This document shows, one piece after another, positions 43,661 to 49,825 of a DNA stretch of 64,000 bases; position 1 is the stretch's first letter, and each line of letters opens with the position of its first letter. The DNA comes from Bacteroidota bacterium (lineage in GTDB: Bacteria; Bacteroidota; Rhodothermia; Rhodothermales; UBA10348). The stretch is taken from positions 22,881 to 86,880 of the forward strand of contig JAJCYP010000070.1 in the NCBI GenBank assembly GCA_029262855.1, given 5' to 3'. The notes below the pieces were generated by a model. That model was not told the origin of the DNA and made no database searches. It saw nothing but the letters and a program-made list of their open reading frames with translations. The position numbers and the translations under genes were made by a program.

Positions 43661-44317
43661 ATGAACTCAACAATGACGATGAAACCAAATAACTCGGTCA
43701 TACTCGCCCTGGCGATGGCGTTTGTAGTGACGCTTCCCGCATCGGCCCAACAACACGAGCACCAGACTCAACAGCAGCAGCAGATGGAGAGCGCGGACTC
43801 GGGAGACCACGGGGCCATGTCGGGGATGATGAATATGGACATGTCGAACATGCCTGCCAATCCGATTCACCAAGCAATGATGGACCTGTTGGCGTTTCCC
43901 ATGCTTTCGTCCGAGCTGGAGCTATCAGACCAACTGAGCGCTGATCTGGGGCACAGAGCCTCGGAGGCCGCCACGCTGGCAACTGAGGTAAATTCGCTCG
44001 GCGCCACGCTCTCACCGGGTGCTGGTGTTTCTGCGGTCTCCGCCTACCTGAGCCGACGCGCAGAGGTGCTTACGGCTCTGTATGAGTCGGCCCTCCAGGC
44101 CCGTGCGGCGCTATCCGAGGGTCAGCTTCAGGCCTATCAACAACTGGACACCATGACACGCCACAAGGCCGCCATGGGCTCTTCCAGCCACGCTGCAGTG
44201 ATGGGGCTGATGCACGAAGGAGGTAACGCCGGGATGATGATGAACGGCTCTATGGGCGACATGCCCGCAATGGAGCATCAGAAGGGGGAGGAAAAGCCCC
44301 GTCAACACAAACACTAG
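43661..44317 (+). CDS. Met/His-rich periplasmic protein
   Basis: A 218-residue exported protein (signal VILALAMAFVVTLPASAQ). Mature N-terminus is rich in His, Gln and Met (QQHEHQTQQQQQM, GDHGAMSGMMNMDMSNMP), the middle part is helical (ELELSDQLSADLGHRASEAATLATEVNS), and the C-terminus again holds Met/His (GLMHEGGNAGMMMNGSMGDMPAMEHQ, RQHKH). The helical middle recalls Spy/CpxP-like metal-resistance proteins but no LTxxQ motif is clear. It probably binds Cu(I) in the periplasm. It leads a plus-strand group with a small protein and a cupredoxin. Confidence 0.75.
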   Translation: MNSTMTMKPNNSVILALAMAFVVTLPASAQQHEHQTQQQQQMESADSGDHGAMSGMMNMDMSNMPANPIHQAMMDLLAFPMLSSELELSDQLSADLGHRASEAATLATEVNSLGATLSPGAGVSAVSAYLSRRAEVLTALYESALQARAALSEGQLQAYQQLDTMTRHKAAMGSSSHAAVMGLMHEGGNAGMMMNGSMGDMPAMEHQKGEEKPRQHKH

Positions 44318-44366
44318 AAAAATACTGGGGGTCTCAGTAGAGGTCCCCGGTGCGCGGAGGCCCCCC

Positions 44367-44687
44367 ATGGTCCAACCTCTTCCAGAACCCGCCCCGAGCG
44401 GCGCGAGTAGCGCCCCCGTCGTCAAGGCGACCTGCCAGGAGGAATGCTGCCGCCTTCCAGAGGGTCTCGGTGATGCCGCGCGCAAGATCCAGAGAGACTT
44501 GACAGATCTCGTTGAACGGGCGCTTGCCCTACAAGCCGGTGTCCGGGAACGGGGAGACTCCCTGGAGTCCGAGCGGAACCTCCATCACCTGTCGGCCCGA
44601 TTGTCGGGCCTCGTCGGACTCATCGAACAGGCACTCCTCGTCTCGGAGCGCGTGGTCCAAACCACTGCCTCCTCCTTGCCCAACTGA
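44367..44687 (+). CDS. Small helical protein of unknown function
   Basis: A 106-residue protein with GGAGG in front of the ATG. The N-terminus is Pro/Ala-rich, then CQEECC (three cysteines within six residues) and a predicted pair of long helices (LGDAARKIQRDLTDLVERALALQAGVRERGDSLESERNLHHLSARLSGLVGLIEQALLVSERVV), coiled-coil like. No signal peptide is seen. The CxxxCC cluster could hold a metal. No family is recognised. It lies 49 bases after the Met/His-rich gene and 23 before a cupredoxin gene. Confidence 0.6.
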   Translation: MVQPLPEPAPSGASSAPVVKATCQEECCRLPEGLGDAARKIQRDLTDLVERALALQAGVRERGDSLESERNLHHLSARLSGLVGLIEQALLVSERVVQTTASSLPN

Positions 44688-44710
44688 ACCCCATTCGAAA
44701 GCCGAACCTT

Positions 44711-45136
44711 ATGAAAGCTCCAGCAAAGATACTTTCCGTACTCTTTCTGTCCGGGATCCTGCTGTCCGCGCTCGCGGTCAGTTCACTCGCGGGTTCTTCC
44801 TCGCCGCCCGAAGATGCAGCGCAAGGCGCGCTCGTCGTCATTCGAATGATCGACAAGTCAACCGCCGAGTGGCGCTTCGAGCCGGAGAACGTCACCGTCA
44901 GCCCTGGCGACACGGTGAGATGGGTGCAGGACGATATCGTCCCTCACAACGTCGAGTTCAAGGACACTCCCAAGGCCGCCAAACTGGGTGAAGCCATGTT
45001 TGGATCCTTCATCATCACCCGCGGAGAGACCTATGAATTGGTGATCGATGACCGGTTCGCGCTGGGTGAATATGCCTATATCTGCACTGCCCACGTCGCC
45101 TTGGGCCAGAAGGGTGTGTTGACCGTGTCGGACTGA
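44711..45136 (+). CDS. Cupredoxin with Gln in the axial position
   Basis: A 141-residue exported blue-copper protein (signal ILSVLFLSGILLSALAVSSLAG). The first His ligand is in VPHNVEF and the C-terminal ligands are in CTAHVALGQ (Cys-x2-His-x4-Gln). The two related cupredoxins of this window have Met at the last place (CTPHEPLGM, CTPHDPLGM). A Gln axial ligand, as in stellacyanin, lowers the redox potential. It sits five bases before the FAD oxidoreductase gene, which may be its redox partner. Confidence 0.88.
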   Translation: MKAPAKILSVLFLSGILLSALAVSSLAGSSSPPEDAAQGALVVIRMIDKSTAEWRFEPENVTVSPGDTVRWVQDDIVPHNVEFKDTPKAAKLGEAMFGSFIITRGETYELVIDDRFALGEYAYICTAHVALGQKGVLTVSD

Positions 45137-45141
45137 CCGAC

Positions 45142-46326
45142 ATGCCGAAGGCTACCATTCATATCGTCGGCGCGGGCCCGGCAGGCTTGTCAGCCGCGCT
45201 CTATCTGGCCCGGAACGGTGAAAACCCTGTGGTCTTTGAGCAGGCCAGTGATGTCGGCCATCGGTTCGGCGGCGATTTCCAGGGGCTCGAAAACTGGTCA
45301 ACAGCGGAGGATGTCACCGAGGTCTTGAGGTCCTCCGGGATAGACGTCGATTTTCGATGCGTGCCTTACACCGACGGCACCATCTATGGCCCCGACGGCC
45401 AGCCGCATCAACTTCGGCCCTCGCGGCCCCTGTTCTACCTCGTGGAGCGTGGGAACGCTGTTTTCTCTCTGGATAGCGGGCTAAAACGCCAGGCACTGGC
45501 AGCCGGAATTGATATCCGGTTTGGCCAAAGGGTGGAAGTGGCCTCCGCCGAGAAGGTCATCGTCGCGACCGGCCCCCGGACGCCCAGCGCGATCGCTCGT
45601 GGAATCACCTTCGATACCTCACTCCCTGACGGCTATTTCGGCTTCCTCGACGACAGGATAGCACCTCGAGGCTATGCCTATCTGCTGGTCAACGACCATC
45701 GGGCTACACTTGCCACGTGCTTGTTCGACGACTTCAAAAACGCGACCGACTATTTTCGACGATCCCTGGAGGCCATCCGTAAGGCGGTGCCCATGGACAT
45801 TCGGGACCCCAAGCCGTTCGGGGGATACATCAATTTCGGATTGCGGGGACCGTGGGTGAAGAATGACCGGATCTATTTTGTTGGCGAGCGGGCTGGCTTC
45901 CAGGACGCGCTGTGGGGCTTCGGACTCAGGTACGCCATCCGGTCCGGTGTTCTGGCCGCCAAGGCTATTGTGGAAGGCAAGGACTACGAAGCCCTCTGCG
46001 ACGCCACAATCGTACCCAAGATGAGAACTGGATACTCGAACCGTCTGATTTTCTCCCAGTTGGGGAATCACGGATACGAGTGGGTCCTTGGACGCATACA
46101 AGGCTTGGACATCATCTCCAAGCTGGGCGAACACTACTCGCCGTCAGCACCAAAGCGCATCCTTTTCGAAATCGCCAAGGGACGCTTGGAGTCTGGTTTC
46201 CGAGATCCACAATGCGGCGAGGACGACTGCGAGTGTGTTGCGTGCAGGCACGGCAGGGACGTGGACCTGAGCGAAATGGAGCGGTGCCTCACGCCTTTCC
46301 GCAGTCTTCCAATCGACCAAGCCTGA
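45142..46326 (+). CDS. FAD-dependent oxidoreductase (geranylgeranyl-reductase-like)
   Basis: A 394-residue flavoprotein. Dinucleotide fold at the N-terminus (HIVGAGPAGLSAALYLARNG) and the FAD-site sequence IYFVGERAGFQDALWGFGLRYAIRSG near residue 235-260 group it with the geranylgeranyl reductase/squalene epoxidase-like superfamily. A short C-terminal extension contains CGEDDCECVACRHG (four cysteines and a histidine), which could bind a metal or Fe-S cluster. It follows the cupredoxin gene by five bases. Substrate unknown. Confidence 0.78.
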   Translation: MPKATIHIVGAGPAGLSAALYLARNGENPVVFEQASDVGHRFGGDFQGLENWSTAEDVTEVLRSSGIDVDFRCVPYTDGTIYGPDGQPHQLRPSRPLFYLVERGNAVFSLDSGLKRQALAAGIDIRFGQRVEVASAEKVIVATGPRTPSAIARGITFDTSLPDGYFGFLDDRIAPRGYAYLLVNDHRATLATCLFDDFKNATDYFRRSLEAIRKAVPMDIRDPKPFGGYINFGLRGPWVKNDRIYFVGERAGFQDALWGFGLRYAIRSGVLAAKAIVEGKDYEALCDATIVPKMRTGYSNRLIFSQLGNHGYEWVLGRIQGLDIISKLGEHYSPSAPKRILFEIAKGRLESGFRDPQCGEDDCECVACRHGRDVDLSEMERCLTPFRSLPIDQA

Positions 46327-46351
46327 CACCATACATCGCAAGAGGAAAACT

Positions 46352-47401
46352 ATGAACGCAAAATCCGAGTCCGTTCGCGTGGCCATAAACGGCTACGGCG
46401 TCATAGGCAAACGCGTGGCCCATGCGGTCAGTGTCCAGAGCGACATGACGCTGGCGGGTATAGCCGACGTCGCCACCGACTGGCGCCTACGAACTGCCAT
46501 GGTCAAGAACTACCCGGTGTATGGCGCCGCAGAGGAGAACTTCCTCAACATGCAGGAGGCCGGGCTTTCTCCGCAAGGCGTTCTGGACGACCTGCTTGAA
46601 ATTGCCGATGTAGTCGTGGACTGCACGCCCAAGAGTGTCGCGGCAATGAACATTCCCCGGTACCGGTCTCGCGGCATCAAGTTTATCGTTCAGGGTGGCG
46701 AGAAGCACTCGGTCACCGGCCACTCGTTCAATTCGGAGCAGAACTATTCGTCTGCCCTGGGCCGAGACTCAACCCGCGTCGTTTCGTGCAATACGACATC
46801 CACCGTCAGGACCCTGTCCACACTCAAGCGGGCGGGGCTTCTCAAGCGCGCCCGCGGGACACTCCTGAGACGCGCTACCGACCCCTGGGAGAGCCACCGC
46901 GGTGGCATCATGAATACCCTCCTTCCTGAGCGAGACATCCCGAGCCACCAAGGTCCGGATGCACAGACTGTGGATCCCGAGCTGGACGTGCTGACGATGG
47001 CCGTGAAGGTCCCTGAGACGATTGCGCATCTTCACTACTGGGCTATTCAACTGACCCGCCCGTCAACCAAGGAGGAAGTCCTTCGAGCCTTGAAGACCTC
47101 CTCGCGGATCGCATTTCCCCGGTTCGACGATGGCCTCGAAGCCATCAACTCCATCAAGGAACTGATGGCAGACCTGGGGCGACCGCATGACAACCTCTAT
47201 GAGGTAGCCCTGTGGGAAGACATGCTTACCGTCATAGGCGATGAGGCGTTCTATGCGTACATGGTTGACAACCAGGCGATTGTCATCCCTGAGACCATCG
47301 ATGCCATTCGCGCACTGACGGAGTTGGAGGAGGATGCTGGAGCCTCGATCGAACGCACCAATGCGGCGCTCGGAATTGGGGTCGGCTTTGGCCGGTTCTG
47401 A
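46352..47401 (+). CDS. Type II (archaeal-type) glyceraldehyde-3-phosphate dehydrogenase
   Basis: A 349-residue protein of the archaeal GAPDH family, not the classical bacterial one. INGYGVIGKRVAHAV gives the Rossmann fold, VSCNTTSTVRTL holds catalytic Cys146 and RRATDPWESHRGGIMNTLLP is the family's phosphate-site block. Archaeal GAPDH normally oxidises glyceraldehyde 3-phosphate with NAD(P). A bacterial copy inside a metal island is unusual. Copper inactivates glycolytic GAPDH, so it may be a tolerant spare or serve an accessory pathway; both are guesses. It is 25 bases after the flavoprotein gene. Confidence 0.85.
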   Translation: MNAKSESVRVAINGYGVIGKRVAHAVSVQSDMTLAGIADVATDWRLRTAMVKNYPVYGAAEENFLNMQEAGLSPQGVLDDLLEIADVVVDCTPKSVAAMNIPRYRSRGIKFIVQGGEKHSVTGHSFNSEQNYSSALGRDSTRVVSCNTTSTVRTLSTLKRAGLLKRARGTLLRRATDPWESHRGGIMNTLLPERDIPSHQGPDAQTVDPELDVLTMAVKVPETIAHLHYWAIQLTRPSTKEEVLRALKTSSRIAFPRFDDGLEAINSIKELMADLGRPHDNLYEVALWEDMLTVIGDEAFYAYMVDNQAIVIPETIDAIRALTELEEDAGASIERTNAALGIGVGFGRF

Positions 47402-47415
47402 CATCACGGCGAACG

Positions 47416-47651
47416 TACGGCCTGAACCTCGGTGAGGTACTCCAGGCTGCGTCTGAAGCCAGCGGGACCGGTGATCTCCCCATCATCTCGCTCGAGGGAA
47501 TTGAGGGCAAGCCGTTCAGGCCATGGCGCTGACGGTGAGCTTTACCCTCATCGGCGCACTATTCCTCTCGGTGACGTACGTCCCCGCCAAGAAGGTACTC
47601 CCATCCATAGGGCTCCGTACTTCAGGCGGCCCCAGTCTTAAAGATTGTTAA
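47416..47651 (+). pseudogene. Remnant of an HME-family RND pump (CzcA/CusA-like)
   Basis: Two pieces of RND-pump sequence survive in adjacent frames. 47416-47522 reads YGLNLGEVLQAASEASG then LPIISLEGIEGKPFRP, and 47523-47588 in the next frame reads MALTVSFTLIGALFLSVTYVPA. In intact CzcA/CusA proteins the second half is a continuous TM segment (LEGIEG-FRPMALTV-LSLT-VP). One base is missing after the FRP codons, and an internal deletion joins the YGL segment (a porter-domain motif) to the TM region. The frame runs on to a stop at 47649-47651, inside promoter element E. Confidence 0.7.
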
Positions 47652-47675
47652 GGAAGCGTTCAGATTCACTTAAGG
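47637..47675 (+). promoter_or_regulatory. Copper-island promoter element, copy E (kinase-like gene)
   Basis: Plus-strand pentamers CTTAA (47637-47641), TTAAG (47648-47652), TTCAG (47659-47663), TTAAG (47670-47674), exactly 11 bp apart and identical at all four slots to copies A and B. TATGCC at 47694-47699 lies 24 bp after the start of slot 4, the same distance as TATGTT in copy B. Confidence 0.75.
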
Positions 47676-47773
47676 GTGTCAAGAAGACTTTTCTATGCCC
47701 CTTCTAAAGGCGCGTCGACTCGGGCCCCGCCGGCCTGGACCGCACCAGTTGCTCAAACGCCCGTAACCCGCGC

Positions 47774-48661
47774 ATGACCAGAACTATTGCCCGGATTCTT
47801 GCGGCCACGCGGCGACGGTGGGGGAAGCGTTTCCCTGTCCCGCCAAGGGGGGCACCTGCTGGTACCGCGCTTAAGCCTGGCGATGTGGTTGGCACCGGGT
47901 CTGAGGCACTTGTCGTCATCGCGGAGAACTCAAACAGCGTTATCAAGCGGTTCTTTGAGGCGGACACGACCCTTGATCGTGTTCGGCGCGAGGCCGAGCG
48001 ACTCACCTTACTGAACAGGAGTTTGCACACTACACCAGCACAGGTGAGGTTTCCGAAGCTGGTCGCGCTACGACCGGAGAGTCTAGAGATCGAGATGCAG
48101 TTCGCTCCGGGAAGAACCCTCTTAGAAGCGGCCGAAGAGGGAACCCTCCCCGATGAAGTAGGACGGGTAGTTGCGAAAGGAATGGCATTCTACGACAAGG
48201 TGATCGGCCACGCGTTTCACGACTTCGCGCCGGTGAACGCCATCTGGGATCAGGACAGGAAGGAAGTCTGGTTTCTCGACGTCGCGTCTCCTCACCACCT
48301 TCCGGAGCCCTCGTGCGAGTCCCTTCATCCGGTTCATTCTCTTGCGTATTACCTCGGTTCGGTCGCCTATGAGGCGACTCGCCCGAGAAGTCCAAGAAGA
48401 TGGAGGGTCATGAAGAGCCAGGCTGCCTTTGTCCGCGTGCTATGGGCAGAATTTCTGGAAATGGGTATTCGCGTACCTCGTCAATACCTCGTCGAGTCCA
48501 GCCTGGATCGGTACCGCCACTCCGCCCATGCGGGATCCAGTGTCTGGAGACGTGCTTGGTATGATACTGTCGGGCTTGTCCTGGCCCGGGTCTTCATTCA
48601 TGCAGCAGTAGCCGGTCTGAGCGGTACTGAGGAGACTCCGTCGCGAATCATCGCGAAGTAA
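47774..48661 (+). CDS. Protein-kinase/aminoglycoside-phosphotransferase-like protein
   Basis: A 295-residue protein with a degenerate kinase fold. VGTGSEALVVIAENSNSVIKRFF resembles the glycine-rich loop and ATP-binding lysine; FHDFAPVNAIWD followed by VWFLDVAS matches the H-x-D-x4-N catalytic loop and DFG-like aspartate in loose form. A basic N-terminus (TRRRWGKRF) and a hydrophobic C-terminal helix (TVGLVLARVFIHAAVAGLSG) are present. The substrate is unknown. It is the only gene downstream of promoter element copy E, which links it to the copper regulon. Confidence 0.6.
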   Translation: MTRTIARILAATRRRWGKRFPVPPRGAPAGTALKPGDVVGTGSEALVVIAENSNSVIKRFFEADTTLDRVRREAERLTLLNRSLHTTPAQVRFPKLVALRPESLEIEMQFAPGRTLLEAAEEGTLPDEVGRVVAKGMAFYDKVIGHAFHDFAPVNAIWDQDRKEVWFLDVASPHHLPEPSCESLHPVHSLAYYLGSVAYEATRPRSPRRWRVMKSQAAFVRVLWAEFLEMGIRVPRQYLVESSLDRYRHSAHAGSSVWRRAWYDTVGLVLARVFIHAAVAGLSGTEETPSRIIAK

Positions 48662-48668
48662 GAAGTGC

Positions 48669-48721
48669 GGCGACGTATAGACTCGGCGTCGCCCCGCCAT
48701 GAACGGACCGCTTCGAAGCGG
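48669..48721. terminator. Two hairpins after the kinase-like gene
   Basis: A 7-bp stem GGCGACG/CGTCGCC (48669-48675 with 48687-48693) is followed by the 14-base palindrome CCGCTTCGAAGCGG at 48708-48721. No T-run follows, so intrinsic termination is uncertain. The rest of the gap to 48858 contains the AlbA_2 fragment. Confidence 0.35.
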
Positions 48722-48733
48722 AGATCTGAGCCA

Positions 48734-48787
48734 AACTCGCCCCTCGTGCTCTACGCGAGATATGGCGTTGCCATACTGTTCGGCTGA
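48734..48787 (+). pseudogene. Fragment resembling the AlbA_2 membrane protein gene
   Basis: The 22 bases at 48746-48767 are identical to 38408-38429 inside the AlbA_2-domain gene, and in the same reading frame they encode VLYARYG at the end of its second membrane segment. Here the frame stops after a few codons (VLYARYGVAILFG, stop at 48785-48787). This looks like a leftover of a duplicated or recombined copy. Confidence 0.4.
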
Positions 48788-48858
48788 GGGGTGACAGAGT
48801 ATCTTGTCCTCCACCGAAGTCACCAAGCCGCACGACCTCACGTCGGAAGCGGAAACCC

Positions 48859-49815
48859 ATGCGTTTTGCCATCCTTGTCGCTGGCCTGTTCTTTGTCGGA
48901 ACGGCGGCGTCCGCCCAGGACCCGGTCCGTGCCGGCGGATCTGCCGTAGCCATCACCAGGGCCGCAGACGGGGCGTTCTTCCAGCCACGGTGGTCTCCTT
49001 CCGGCCAGGAGATTGCGGTGACGGGATACGGGTATGACGGCTTGTGGCTCATCCGGGCTGACGGATCGGGACGGCGCCTGTTGACCAGTGAATCGTCAGC
49101 AGGACTCGGTGCCGTGTGGGCGGCGGACGGTTCGGCTCTCGTCACGACGGTCAGTCGTCAGGAGGGAGTCCGCAGGACCCACGCCTTAAGGGTCTTTGAG
49201 ACGGAGGGCGGCAGGGTACATGAGTTGACGCCATTCCGCTCTGCGGTGCCCTCGTTCCCCGACTGGAGTCCCGGATCGTCGGATGTCCTTCTCCTCAATG
49301 CGAATCGTGTCGAGCGATTTGAAACCGGCCTTCCGGTGGTGGCCGATAAGGCCGGGCGTACCGACATGGTTGTGGCGCTGGTCGATGGCCGGCCGGTAGT
49401 TACGGACGGGACCACGGGTTCGGCCCGGGCCATCGACATCTTCCCCCGGGAAACCCTGCTTAACCTTGTCACGGCACCGGACGGACACCATGTGGCGTTC
49501 GAAATCCTGGGTGGTCATGTGTTTGTGGTCGATCTGGCCAATCCAACTTCGGCGCCAGTGGATATCGGACGCGGCCATCGACCCCAGTGGTCACCCGACG
49601 GAACCTGGATCGTCTACCAGCGGACCGAGGATGATGGAGAGCGTTTCGTGGCGTCTGACCTCGTGGCCGTCCGAGCGGACGGACAGGCCGAAGTGGCTTT
49701 GACAAATACGGCCGGCCGGCTTGAAATGAATCCATCCTGGTCCCCTGATGGAGCCTGGATTGCCTTCGACGATTTGTCCGACGGCGTCATCTATCTGCTT
49801 CCGCTCACCCGGTAG
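48859..49815 (+). CDS. TolB-like beta-propeller (PD40) exported protein
   Basis: A 318-residue secreted protein (signal MRFAILVAGLFFVGTAASAQ) composed of WD40-like PD40 repeats: FFQPRWSPSGQEIAVTG, LGAVWAADGSALV, SFPDWSPGSSDVLLL, HRPQWSPDGTWIVYQ and MNPSWSPDGAWIAFDD. About five blades are visible. It resembles the propeller of TolB and of secreted peptidases, without a catalytic domain. It lies 10 bases before the amidase gene and may assist envelope or cell-wall processing. Confidence 0.82.
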   Translation: MRFAILVAGLFFVGTAASAQDPVRAGGSAVAITRAADGAFFQPRWSPSGQEIAVTGYGYDGLWLIRADGSGRRLLTSESSAGLGAVWAADGSALVTTVSRQEGVRRTHALRVFETEGGRVHELTPFRSAVPSFPDWSPGSSDVLLLNANRVERFETGLPVVADKAGRTDMVVALVDGRPVVTDGTTGSARAIDIFPRETLLNLVTAPDGHHVAFEILGGHVFVVDLANPTSAPVDIGRGHRPQWSPDGTWIVYQRTEDDGERFVASDLVAVRADGQAEVALTNTAGRLEMNPSWSPDGAWIAFDDLSDGVIYLLPLTR

Positions 49816-49825
49816 GTACCTCCTG

